Assembly (NCBI GenBank): GCA_035533815.1
Contig: DATLTB010000103.1
Coordinates: forward strand, 1 to 64,000
Source: JANWKA01 sp035533815
GTDB taxonomy: Bacteria > Bacteroidota > Bacteroidia > Chitinophagales > Chitinophagaceae
Reading direction: 5' to 3'
DNA: 64,000 nucleotides
Positions 1 to 8,520 of this stretch are shown here, one piece after another. The translations under genes were made by a program, and so were the position numbers. Below the pieces are notes generated by a model, which did not search any database, was not told where the DNA came from, and worked only from the letters and a program-made list of their open reading frames with translations. Position 1 is the first letter of the stretch. Each line of letters begins with the position of its first letter.

Positions 1-1650
1 TTATCATTATTTCAATCCTTAAGAGACACTTCAGGTCTAGTGTTTGCTATTGGAGCACTTGGGGATTGTTATAGGGAACTGGGGGATTACCAACAAGCGC
101 TCCATTTTTTTCATGAAGAATATAGATTAGTTCAGATAATAAATGAAAGTAGTACACACTTAATGAGAAGTGTTTATGGTAATCTTGCTTCTGTTTATGT
201 GAGAAATAATCAATTGGATTCTGCTTTAATCTTTGCATCAAAATGCTACCGCCTTGATAAGGATTGGAGCGGAAACTTATATGTGCTGGGGGAAGTATAT
301 TATAAATTAGATAAGGATTCCCTTGCCCTGAGCTATTATAATCAGGCTATCCCTTTTGCTAAACGATATAATGTCCAAAAGGATGTCATAGATTGCTACA
401 CCGGAATGGCCCAAGTTTTTCTTAGGGAAGGGAAAAAAGATTCTGCCATTTATTATACTAAAGAGGCCCTGAACATACAATGGGGAAGAACCTATCCTTT
501 GGGATTATTGAATGCCTCCCAATTGCTTACCAATATTTATGAATCAGAAAATAATACTGACAGTACTTTAAAATACCTCAAGTATACTTTAACCTTAAAG
601 GATAGTTTATTTAATAAGCAAAAAACCAGGGAGGCTCAAAGCTATGCGTTCAATGAACAATTGCACCAGCAGGAATTAGCCGCACAGCAACAACAAAATA
701 TAACCAAAATGAGGACCTATGCCTTACTTTTCATTGTAGGCATCATTTTATTGATTGCCTTTTTTCTTTATCGGAACAATCGCCAAAAACAGAAAGCATT
801 TGCTTTGCTTTCAAAACAAAAAATGGAGATAGATGTACAAAAACAAAAAGTGGAACAAACCCTTGAAGAACTCAAATCCACCCAGGCTCAGCTCATCCAG
901 TCGGAAAAGATGGCTTCTTTGGGGGAATTGACTGCTGGCATTGCCCATGAGATCCAGAACCCCCTAAACTTTATCAATAATTTCTCCGAGGTGGATATCG
1001 AACTAATTGATGAACTCTATGCAGCCATCAGATCCGGAAATACCACCGAGGTTGAACAGGTCATGGATTCCCTTAAAAATAACTTACTCAAGATCAATCA
1101 CCATGGTAAGCGGGCTGATGCCATTGTCAAAGGCATGCTTCAGCATTCCCGGGCCAGCACCGGCCAGCAGGAACCTACGGATATCAATGCCCTGGCTGAA
1201 GAATATTTCCAGTTAAGCTATCATGGATTAAGGGCCAGGGACAACTCCTTTAACACTGCAATGGAAAGTCATTTTGATGAAAATACCGGTAAAATAAATA
1301 TCGTGCCACAGGACTTGGGAAGGGTCCTGCTGAATATCTTCAACAATGCCTTTTATGCCGTTTTCGAGAAGAAAAAATTACGAGGCGAAACATATTCCCC
1401 CCTGGTAATCCTCAGCACCCGGAAGGAGCCGGACAGGGTGAAAATAATGATCATAGATAATGGGGCCGGTATTCCCCCGCTAATAATTGACAAGATATTT
1501 CAGCCCTTCTTCACCACTAAGTCACCGGGACAGGGAACGGGCCTGGGATTAAGTTTGAGTTATGATATAGTGAAAGCACATGGCGGAACTATCTCGGTCG
1601 AATCAAAAGAAAACGAAGGATCCAAATTCATTGTAACCTTACCCCTTTGA
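1..1650 (+). CDS. TPR-containing sensor histidine kinase, 5' partial
   Basis: The frame is open from the first base, so the gene starts before the window and 549 residues are visible; the GTG at 40 is not needed as a start. The N-terminal half consists of tetratricopeptide-like helices, followed by one membrane segment (TYALLFIVGIILLIAFFLY), a short coiled coil and a histidine kinase core. Visible kinase motifs are the H-box (GIAHEIQNPLNFI), N-box (NIFNNAFYAV), G1 (DNGAGIPP) and G2 (GTGLGLSLS). Kinases of this type are dimeric inner-membrane sensors that autophosphorylate the H-box histidine; no response regulator lies nearby, so its partner is unknown. The stop is 2 bp before the ATG of a second kinase of the same architecture, implying co-transcription. 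Confidence 0.9.
   Translation, partial: LSLFQSLRDTSGLVFAIGALGDCYRELGDYQQALHFFHEEYRLVQIINESSTHLMRSVYGNLASVYVRNNQLDSALIFASKCYRLDKDWSGNLYVLGEVYYKLDKDSLALSYYNQAIPFAKRYNVQKDVIDCYTGMAQVFLREGKKDSAIYYTKEALNIQWGRTYPLGLLNASQLLTNIYESENNTDSTLKYLKYTLTLKDSLFNKQKTREAQSYAFNEQLHQQELAAQQQQNITKMRTYALLFIVGIILLIAFFLYRNNRQKQKAFALLSKQKMEIDVQKQKVEQTLEELKSTQAQLIQSEKMASLGELTAGIAHEIQNPLNFINNFSEVDIELIDELYAAIRSGNTTEVEQVMDSLKNNLLKINHHGKRADAIVKGMLQHSRASTGQQEPTDINALAEEYFQLSYHGLRARDNSFNTAMESHFDENTGKINIVPQDLGRVLLNIFNNAFYAVFEKKKLRGETYSPLVILSTRKEPDRVKIMIIDNGAGIPPLIIDKIFQPFFTTKSPGQGTGLGLSLSYDIVKAHGGTISVESKENEGSKFIVTLPL
949..1515 (+). repeat. Near-identical kinase-domain tract, copy 1
   Basis: About 565 bp that match positions 2880-3446 with a constant offset of 1931 and only scattered differences. 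The flanking parts of the same two domains (for example 885-948 against 2816-2879) differ at many synonymous positions. The edges are approximate, read by eye. Confidence 0.8.
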
Positions 1651-1652
1651 TC

Positions 1653-3581
1653 ATGAAAAAAATATTCCTTCTCCTATTACTTTGCAACATCGCTAAGTTG
1701 GTAACTGCACAGGAACACATAAAAGATAGTTTACTGGCATTCCTTTCAAAAGCGAAGGAAGACACTTTGCGGGTAAATCTTTTATATGATTTAGGCAACT
1801 ACTATGGCGAAAAATCGATGGCGGATTCAGCAATATATTGGGAAACGCAGGGATTGACCTTGGCGCAAAAAACAGGTTACAAAAAAGGTGAAATTGAAAA
1901 CACAGCAGATGCTGCAAATAATTACTGGGATATAGGTGATTTCATGACGGCAATAAAACTGGGTACGTCTGTTTATAATTATGGTGTGTCTGTTAATGAT
2001 ACCGATATAATGGAAAGTGCAATGGAGCCTTTAATTAACGCTTACCGCGATGAGGGAGACTTCAGGGAATCACTAAAATTTGTATATAAATTCATTGCTT
2101 TAGACAGGTATCCTGATTCTTCCAATAATGCAATTGTTTACGCAGTTATTGGTTCTGATTATTATGGTATGGGAAAATATGATTCTGCAAACATTTTTCT
2201 CACAAGGGCAAGAAGTTTTGACAAGTATGATAATTATACTGCTGGATGGATATTATTAATGTCAGGGCGTTTATTTGAGAAATTAATTAATGACAGTTTC
2301 GCCTTGCGCTATTACAGGCAGAGTATAGTTAAATTAAAAGATGAGAATGACTTAAAGGATTTGGCTGGTGCCTATAACAGCGTGGCCTCATTGTACCGCA
2401 AGGCATCACAAACTGATTCAACAATCTACTATGCCAACCAGGCCCTGAACCTTGATGAACAATATAAATTTAATAATGAAAAAGCGGAGACCTACCTGAT
2501 CCTTTCCAAAGTATATGAGAAAGTAAATACCGGCAAGGCTTTCGATTATTATAAACTCGCCATTAGCACAAGAGACAGTTTATTCAACCAGGAAAAACAA
2601 AGACAGATTTCCAGTTTTAAGTTCAACGAAGAACTTAGACAGAATGAAATTATTACCGCTAAGCGGGAATATGAAAGCAGAATCAGGACATACATTTTAG
2701 CAGGTTTGCTGGTTTTCCTTTTAGCATTTATGATAGTATTGTTTCGGAATAACCGGCAAAAACAAAAAGCAAAAACAAAGATTGAAAAAGCTTACAGTGA
2801 TTTAACCGCTACGCAGGCACAACTTATTCAATCAGAAAAAATGGCTTCTTTGGGTGAACTCACGGCAGGTATCGCCCATGAGATCCAGAACCCTCTGAAT
2901 TTTATCAATAATTTCTCCGAGGTGGATATCGAACTAATTGATGAACTCCATGCAGCCATCAGTTCCGGAAACACCACCGAGGTTGAACAGGTCATGGATT
3001 CCCTTAAAAATAACTTACTCAAGATCAATCACCATGGTAAGCGGGCTGATGCCATTGTCAAAGGCATGCTTCAGCATTCCCGGGCCAGCACCGGACAGCT
3101 GGAACCTACGAATATCAATACCCTTGCTGAAGAATATTTCCGATTAAGCTATCATGGATTAAGGGCCAGGGACAAATCCTTTAACAGTGCAATGGAAAGT
3201 CATTTTGATGAAAATACCGGTAAAATAAATATCGTGCCACAGGACCTGGGAAGGGTCCTACTGAATATCTTCAACAATGCCTTTTATGCCGTTTTCGAGA
3301 AGAAAAAATTACGAGGCGAAACATATTCCCCCCTGGTAACCCTCAGTACCCGGAAAGAGCCGGACAGGGTGAAAATAATGATCAGAGACAACGGAGTCGG
3401 TATTCCCCCGCAAATAATTGACAAGATATTTCAGCCCTTTTTCACCACTAAATCACCGGGACACGGAACAGGACTGGGCTTGTCCTTAAGTTATGATATG
3501 ATCAAAAACATGGGTGGAAAAATTCAGGTGACCAGCATAGAAAATGAAGAAACGTTATTTATCATAGAATTACCGATTTAA
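1653..3581 (+). CDS. TPR-containing sensor histidine kinase (tandem paralogue)
   Basis: 642 residues from the ATG at 1653; a TTG six bases upstream is in frame but the ATG is followed directly by a good signal peptide (MKKIFLLLLLCNIAKLVTAQ). The order is signal peptide, TPR-like repeats to about residue 330, a membrane helix (YILAGLLVFLLAFMIVLF), then HisKA/HATPase core with HEIQNPLNFI, NIFNNAFYAV, DNGVGIPP and GTGLGLSLS. The TPR part therefore lies in the periplasm and the kinase in the cytoplasm. It follows the first kinase with a 2-bp gap. The kinase halves of the two genes are nearly identical in DNA while the sensor halves are diverged, so they probably listen to different signals and feed a common output. 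No regulator gene is adjacent. Confidence 0.92.
   Translation: MKKIFLLLLLCNIAKLVTAQEHIKDSLLAFLSKAKEDTLRVNLLYDLGNYYGEKSMADSAIYWETQGLTLAQKTGYKKGEIENTADAANNYWDIGDFMTAIKLGTSVYNYGVSVNDTDIMESAMEPLINAYRDEGDFRESLKFVYKFIALDRYPDSSNNAIVYAVIGSDYYGMGKYDSANIFLTRARSFDKYDNYTAGWILLMSGRLFEKLINDSFALRYYRQSIVKLKDENDLKDLAGAYNSVASLYRKASQTDSTIYYANQALNLDEQYKFNNEKAETYLILSKVYEKVNTGKAFDYYKLAISTRDSLFNQEKQRQISSFKFNEELRQNEIITAKREYESRIRTYILAGLLVFLLAFMIVLFRNNRQKQKAKTKIEKAYSDLTATQAQLIQSEKMASLGELTAGIAHEIQNPLNFINNFSEVDIELIDELHAAISSGNTTEVEQVMDSLKNNLLKINHHGKRADAIVKGMLQHSRASTGQLEPTNINTLAEEYFRLSYHGLRARDKSFNSAMESHFDENTGKINIVPQDLGRVLLNIFNNAFYAVFEKKKLRGETYSPLVTLSTRKEPDRVKIMIRDNGVGIPPQIIDKIFQPFFTTKSPGHGTGLGLSLSYDMIKNMGGKIQVTSIENEETLFIIELPI
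2880..3446 (+). repeat. Near-identical kinase-domain tract, copy 2
   Basis: Partner of the tract at 949-1515 in the upstream kinase. It spans the H-box through the G1 region. Loss of identity is abrupt on both sides, which suggests recent gene conversion rather than selection on the protein alone. Confidence 0.8.
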
Positions 3582-3582
3582 C

Positions 3583-4017
3583 CAGGGACTTCAGGGGATA
3601 CTGGAATGGAATCTCATAAATACGACGCATCAGATTCAAGTTTTTCTTTGTTTCGGTAGCAGGTTAATAATAAAAACCGCTTCGAGATAAATAACTCGTA
3701 TTGTCTTTGAATGGTGAGCGGCTGATCAGTTCTATTACCTAAACCCACCCCCCAATTTTTACCAAAGGCTTGTTCAGTATTTTTCTTTAATCAGTCATTC
3801 TCTACTTTGAATTGACCGATTTACCTTTAAAGCTTCTCCTTTCCCCTATAACCGTGATTAGCGGGAGCAGTTCATTTCCCATTATCGAACAGATGACCAA
3901 AGACCTGTAGAACTTTTTGTTCCAAAGACCAATTTGATTTGGATGCAACTCCTTTTTGTGTGCCAGTTCTCCCTTTGTTTTAAAGGAGGATGGAACCTTC
4001 TTTGTTGAATTATTCAT
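3583..4017 (-). mobile_element. Decayed IS3-family transposase remnant
   Basis: On the minus strand, 3802-4017 reads as a short OrfA-like protein containing FKTK, then ELAHKKELHPNQIGLW, the helix-turn-helix signature of IS3-family OrfA, but with about a dozen residues missing between the two blocks. Further along the same strand, around 3590-3660, a piece reading NLNLMRRIYEIPF resembles the start of the OrfB catalytic protein (usually LMRRIDE...PF) and runs into a stop. Frames do not connect and no terminal inverted repeats were seen. It is a fossil, not an active element. Confidence 0.5.
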
Positions 4018-4370
4018 AAACTACAAATCTTAGATGTTATTTTCCTGCTTAATCATGCTGTCCAATAATTGGGGAATATTATATTTTAACAGCAGCATTT
4101 GCAGTCAAATTAGTTCTAAGAAGTGTAGTGCTATTTCCCCATTAATTTTATATTTTCTCCTTATGATCTTTATGGAATCAGTTTTTATTTCGCGTCAACC
4201 CGTTTCGGATATAATTTCTAAGGGTTTATCTTTCAATTCTTTCCAACAATAAATGCTTTATAATCAGGCTTTTGATTTCCTATCTAAGGCATGATGTTCA
4301 GGGCTGGTACATTAAATGCAATGTTTACAATGTGGATGATATTTTTAATTAACGTTTTTAAACTTACGAA

Positions 4371-4523
4371 ATGAAAAGAAAAACAATAATCAGTTTAATG
4401 TGTAGCCTGCTTTTAGCAATGGTTCTATTGGGCTCCTGTTCCGTAGAATACAGAACACACCATCCCCGCTATCATGAAGATCACCATAGGGATCATGAAG
4501 ATCATGACTTCAATCAACATTAA
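4371..4523 (+). CDS. Small histidine-rich lipoprotein
   Basis: A 50-residue ORF. It starts MKRKTIISLMCSLLLAMVLL and has a clear lipobox (LLGSC, Cys at residue 23). The mature part is only about 28 residues and carries eight histidines in an H/D/E-rich string (HHPRYHEDHHRDHEDH), the composition of a metal-binding or pH-buffering peptide. It stands alone in an otherwise empty stretch between the kinase operon and the cystathionine synthase gene. Short His-rich lipoproteins are common in Bacteroidota but have no established role; function is not assigned. A real signal peptide in frame with a real lipobox makes chance unlikely. Confidence 0.6.
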   Translation: MKRKTIISLMCSLLLAMVLLGSCSVEYRTHHPRYHEDHHRDHEDHDFNQH

Positions 4524-4915
4524 AATTTGTTGATTAAATAGGTTTTTTAACCCCTGGTTATATATATTACCAGGTTACTAAGGTTGCTCAACAATGCATA
4601 CAGTAAAAAGAACTCAGGTTCTGCTGCAACTGAACTGTATTAATGGGTGGTGATGGTATGATTTACTCTCATTATTGGAATACAACTTTATATATCGAGA
4701 ATGCTAAAAGTTCGGCATATCATGATGACAGTAATATTTTGAGAGCATGATTTGTTCAATGATGTAAATGAATCCATTTTAAGCTTGTGCTTAATGGAAC
4801 CTGCCTTTTAGAGTGCGTAAAGCATAAGTCGGAGCCCTTCCTGATGCTTTTTAATATGGGTTATCCACTTAAATTGCCTAATTCGTCCTAAAAATCCGGT
4901 TCTTCCTCCTCATAT
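4524..4915. other. Intergenic stretch, no gene seen
   Basis: About 390 bp of AT-rich sequence between the small lipoprotein and the convergent cystathionine synthase gene. An imperfect hairpin (CCTGGT...ACCAGG, about 4553-4577) lies just downstream of the lipoprotein but has no T-run. Nothing else was recognised. Confidence 0.5.
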
Positions 4916-6055
4916 TCACCCGATTGCCTGTGCCAGGTCTTCGATTAAGTCCTCAGCATCCTCTACTCCTACACTCAGCCGGATCAGGGAATCCACCAGT
5001 CCGGTCTTCATCCGCTCCTCCTTGGGAATTGATGCGTGGGTCATGGAAGCAGGATGGCCGATCAGGGATTCTACACCCCCGAGCGACTCAGCAAGGGAAA
5101 ACAGTTTGGTCCTACTTAGCACCTTTACCGCAGCTTCCATACTGTCGTCCTTCAGTGTGAAAGAAATCATTCCTCCGAAATCCCGCATCTGTTTTCTAGC
5201 CACTTCGTATCCAGGCTGGTCTGGAAACCCGCACCAGTATACATTTCCGACTTTAGGATGACTTCTCAGATAATCAGCTATCACCCTTCCGTTTTCGCAG
5301 TGACGCTGCATGCGCAGGTGGAGGGTTTTGATGCCCCGCAGGACCAGCCAGCAGTCCTGCGGGCCGGGTACGGCTCCACAGCTGTTCTGGATGAAATATA
5401 ATTGTTCTGCCAATCCTTCATTTTTTACTATGACCGCTCCATGGATCAGATCGCTGTGTCCCCCAAGGTACTTGGTAGCAGAGTGAACAACCATATCGGC
5501 CCCCAGGTCAAGGGGATTCTGCAGGTAAGGGGAGGCAAACGTATTATCGACGCAAAGCAACGCTTTGCATGCCCGGGCTATTTGAGCACAGGCCGCAATA
5601 TCAATGATATGCATCATGGGATTGGTCGGCGTTTCCACCCAGAACAGCTTAGTCCGGGGATTGATCAGCTTTTTAATGTTTCCCGTATTTTGCATGTCCG
5701 TGAAACGGAAGACGATGCCGAATTTCTCCATCACTTTGGTAAACAGCCGGTAAGTGCCCCCATACATGTCATTTGTTGCAATAACTTCATCCCCCGGCCT
5801 GAGCAGTCTGATCACCGCATCCGTGGCCGCCATTCCGCTGCTGAAACATATACCATGGGTCCCGTTTTCAATAATAGCCAGGGCATCCTGCAGGGCTTTG
5901 CGGGTGGGGTTCTGGGTCCGGGCATATTCATAGCCCTTATGATTGCCCGGCGCCTGTTGTACATAGGTGGAAGTCTGGTAAATAGGGATCATGATTGCCC
6001 CCGTGGAGGAATCAGGTTCCATGCCCGCGTGTATCAGTTTGGTGGCCAGTTTCAT
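4916..6055 (-). CDS. Cystathionine gamma-synthase / gamma-lyase family PLP enzyme
   Basis: 379 residues, the normal length of the Cys/Met-metabolism PLP family. Signature elements are SSGMAA near residue 73, the cofactor-contacting Asp-Asn at 170-171 (CVDNTFASPYLQNP) and the Schiff-base lysine K195 in HSATKYLGGHSD. Members either join O-acyl-homoserine to cysteine (gamma-synthase, methionine synthesis) or split cystathionine (gamma-lyase, reverse transsulfuration); sequence alone does not settle which. It is divergent from hutU across a gap of about 100 bp holding a TAnnTTTG box. Methionine synthase genes lie 12 kb away, so a role in methionine metabolism fits but there is no operon link. Confidence 0.88.
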   Translation of the reverse strand: MKLATKLIHAGMEPDSSTGAIMIPIYQTSTYVQQAPGNHKGYEYARTQNPTRKALQDALAIIENGTHGICFSSGMAATDAVIRLLRPGDEVIATNDMYGGTYRLFTKVMEKFGIVFRFTDMQNTGNIKKLINPRTKLFWVETPTNPMMHIIDIAACAQIARACKALLCVDNTFASPYLQNPLDLGADMVVHSATKYLGGHSDLIHGAVIVKNEGLAEQLYFIQNSCGAVPGPQDCWLVLRGIKTLHLRMQRHCENGRVIADYLRSHPKVGNVYWCGFPDQPGYEVARKQMRDFGGMISFTLKDDSMEAAVKVLSRTKLFSLAESLGGVESLIGHPASMTHASIPKEERMKTGLVDSLIRLSVGVEDAEDLIEDLAQAIG

Positions 6056-6093
6056 ATGAAGTTTGATCCTTTTCTTTAATCCCGATCAGGGAT

Positions 6094-6101
6094 CAAAGGT
6101 A
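6094..6101 (-). promoter_or_regulatory. -7 box of the cystathionine synthase/lyase gene
   Basis: Minus strand TACCTTTG, a match to the Bacteroidota -7 consensus TAnnTTTG, about 38 bp before the ATG at 6055. No good -33 TTTG at the usual distance. Confidence 0.5.
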
Positions 6102-6154
6102 AAGATTTGCACCTGGGGAATATTGTACATTTGAATGTATTAAAACCAGGACTT

Positions 6155-7804
6155 ATGGCTTCCATGACCGAGCGGGTGGTCCGTGCTCCGCGGGGAACGA
6201 TCCTTCACTGCAAGGGATGGGTCCAGGAAGCAGCTTTCCGGATGATCCAGAATAACCTGGATCCGGATGTGGCGGAACGTCCGGGGGAGTTGATCGTATA
6301 CGGAGGTACCGGTAAGGCAGCCCGAAACTGGGAATGCTTTGATCAAATCCTGGAATGCCTCCAAAGGCTGGAAGACGATCAGACCCTGGTCGTCCAATCC
6401 GGTAAGCCGGTGGGAATCCTGCGCAGCCATCCAGATGCACCCCGGGTGATCATTGCCAATGCCAACCTGGTAGGCAAATGGGCGAATTGGGAACATTTCA
6501 GGGAACTGGAGAAAAAGGGGTTGATCATGTTTGGCCAGATGACCGCAGGTAGCTGGATATATATCGGATCCCAGGGCATTGTGCAGGGGACTTACGAAAC
6601 CTATCTCTCCCTGGCTGAAAAGCATTTCGGGGGAAGCCTGAAAGGTACCCTGAATGTCACCGCCGGACTGGGTGGCATGGGAGGTGCCCAGCCCCTGGCG
6701 ATTACCATGAATGAAGGCGTTTGCCTGGCTGCAGAAATGGAGGAATGGCGGATACGCAAAAGACTCGATACCCGATACCTGGACCGGATGACCCTGGATT
6801 TGGATGAAGGCATTGACTGGGCCCTTAAGGCCAAGGAATGCGGAGAAGCCCTTTCCATTGGAATCCGGGGAAATGCGGTGGACCTCCTGCAAAGACTGAT
6901 AGACCGGCGGATCATTCCGGATACCCTTACTGACCAAACCTCAGCCCACGACCCGCTGAACGGATATTTTCCGGAAGGACTTTCCCCCGATCAGGCCAAC
7001 CTGCTCAGGGAAAAAGATCCGGATGATTATCTCAGGCGTTCCCGGAATACGATCGTGGAGCATGTACGTCAAATGCTTGCTCTGCAAAGTATGGGAGCCA
7101 TCACCTTTGATTATGGCAATAATATCCGGGGAGAAGCCTTGGAACAGGGAGTAAAAGACGCTTTTGGATTTCCGGGATTCGTACCGGAATACATCCGACC
7201 CCTTTTCTGCGAGGGTAAGGGCCCTTTCCGGTGGGTGGCACTCAGCGGGGACCCGGAAGATATCTATACCACAGACCGAGAGCTGATTAAATTATTTCCA
7301 CATCATACCGGACTGAAGCGATGGTTAAGTCTGGCCCGGGAAAAAATCGCCTTTCAGGGACTGCCAGCCCGGATCTGCTGGCTGGGAATGGGAGAACGGG
7401 AGAAGGCAGGACTGCTGTTCAATGACCTGGTTCGGACCGGAAAACTGAAAGCCCCCATAGTGATCGGTAGGGATCACCTGGACACCGGATCGGTGGCATC
7501 CCCTAACCGGGAGACCGAAGCGATGCGGGATGGCAGTGACGCCATAGCGGACTGGCCAATCCTGAATGCCCTGATCAATACTGCGGGAGGAGCCGGCTGG
7601 GTCAGCTTTCATCATGGCGGTGGAGTAGGTATGGGGTATTCCCTGCATGCGGGAATGGTGATCGTCGCAGATGGAACACCCCAAGCAGCCCGGAAATTAA
7701 GCCGGGTCCTTCACAATGATCCAGCTTTGGGAGTCATCCGCCATGCCGATGCTGGCTATGAAACGGCTATACGGACCCGCGATGAATTCGGGCTCGGAAT
7801 TTAA
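6155..7804 (+). CDS. hutU: Urocanate hydratase
   Basis: 549 residues from the ATG at 6155; the frame extends upstream to a TTG at 6107, but family members start close to the RAPRGT block, so the ATG is preferred (a second ATG lies at 6164). The protein shows the urocanase blocks [52 protein letters not shown] [30 protein letters not shown] and [11 protein letters not shown]. It converts urocanate to imidazolonepropionate using tightly bound NAD, the second step of histidine breakdown, in the cytosol. No hutH, hutI or hutG is nearby in the window, so the pathway is either dispersed or completed elsewhere. Confidence 0.95.
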   Translation: MASMTERVVRAPRGTILHCKGWVQEAAFRMIQNNLDPDVAERPGELIVYGGTGKAARNWECFDQILECLQRLEDDQTLVVQSGKPVGILRSHPDAPRVIIANANLVGKWANWEHFRELEKKGLIMFGQMTAGSWIYIGSQGIVQGTYETYLSLAEKHFGGSLKGTLNVTAGLGGMGGAQPLAITMNEGVCLAAEMEEWRIRKRLDTRYLDRMTLDLDEGIDWALKAKECGEALSIGIRGNAVDLLQRLIDRRIIPDTLTDQTSAHDPLNGYFPEGLSPDQANLLREKDPDDYLRRSRNTIVEHVRQMLALQSMGAITFDYGNNIRGEALEQGVKDAFGFPGFVPEYIRPLFCEGKGPFRWVALSGDPEDIYTTDRELIKLFPHHTGLKRWLSLAREKIAFQGLPARICWLGMGEREKAGLLFNDLVRTGKLKAPIVIGRDHLDTGSVASPNRETEAMRDGSDAIADWPILNALINTAGGAGWVSFHHGGGVGMGYSLHAGMVIVADGTPQAARKLSRVLHNDPALGVIRHADAGYETAIRTRDEFGLGI

Positions 7805-7825
7805 ATTATCCTTGCTGATTTTCCC

Positions 7826-8356
7826 TTAGTACTTTTTCTGGATGGCAGCAATGATGGTGGGGTCGTAAGGCTTGACCTTCGGAGCAAACACAGCTACCAA
7901 ATCCCCCTGCTCATCGATCAGGTATTTCTGAAAGTTCCACTGGGGCAACGCAGGAGAAAGCCCTTTCTTTTTAGCCTCACTTTCCAACCATTTATACAGC
8001 GGATAAGTATCGCTGCCAAGCACGGATATCTTTTGTGCCATCGGGAAAGTGATATGGTATTTATTGGTGCAAAACTGGGATATTTCCTTATTGTTGCCGG
8101 GTTCCTGATGTGCAAAATTATTAGCCGGGAATCCGATGATGACCAGTTTGCCCTTATATTGGTTGTATAATTTTTCCAGATCGGCATACTGGGGAGTGTT
8201 GCCACATAAGGAGGCTGTATTGACAATGAGGATCTTTTCACCCTTGTATTTGGCCAGGTTGATCTTACCCCCGTCAAGCGCAGGTACCCGGAAACTGTAA
8301 ATATGACTGCCTGAGCCAATGGTCATCAGCAGAGACAGTATGAATAACCGTATCAT
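7826..8356 (-). CDS. Glutathione peroxidase family (thioredoxin-type, exported)
   Basis: 176 residues. The peroxidatic cysteine is C51 (ASLCGNTPQY), and the tetrad is completed by Q84 (HQEPG), W140 and N141 (WNFQKYL). The FPCNQF block reads FPANNF here, but C96 (EISQFCTNKY) sits where thioredoxin-dependent members keep their resolving cysteine. It therefore probably reduces hydroperoxides with thioredoxin rather than glutathione; that is inference from the family. A hydrophobic N-terminus (MIRLFILSLLMTIGSGSHIY) suggests export. The gene converges on hutU with 21 bp between the stops and is followed upstream by radA on the same strand, 164 bp away. Confidence 0.9.
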   Translation of the reverse strand: MIRLFILSLLMTIGSGSHIYSFRVPALDGGKINLAKYKGEKILIVNTASLCGNTPQYADLEKLYNQYKGKLVIIGFPANNFAHQEPGNNKEISQFCTNKYHITFPMAQKISVLGSDTYPLYKWLESEAKKKGLSPALPQWNFQKYLIDEQGDLVAVFAPKVKPYDPTIIAAIQKKY

Positions 8357-8520
8357 ATAAAAATGTTTATAGTGAGATGAAACAATGTAAAACGGAGTTG
8401 CTCAACAAACAGGGGAATAAAGTTAAGATAATTCCGTGGCAGGGGGATAAAAATATTACCGGTGGCTAAGCAATAGCGCAGCAGTCACATTATCAATGTT
8501 TTTTCATTTGGGAATGATTT

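Noticed and set aside
4034..4252. 72-codon plus-strand ORF in the kinase-downstream gap
   Set aside because: AT-rich, hydrophobic/Ser-rich by composition with no signal or family; next to an IS fossil. Not supported as a gene.
5402..6079. 225-codon plus-strand ORF over the cystathionine synthase gene
   Set aside because: Antisense of a complete PLP-enzyme gene; no family features.
6140..6937. 265-codon minus-strand ORF over hutU
   Set aside because: Antisense shadow of a strongly conserved gene.
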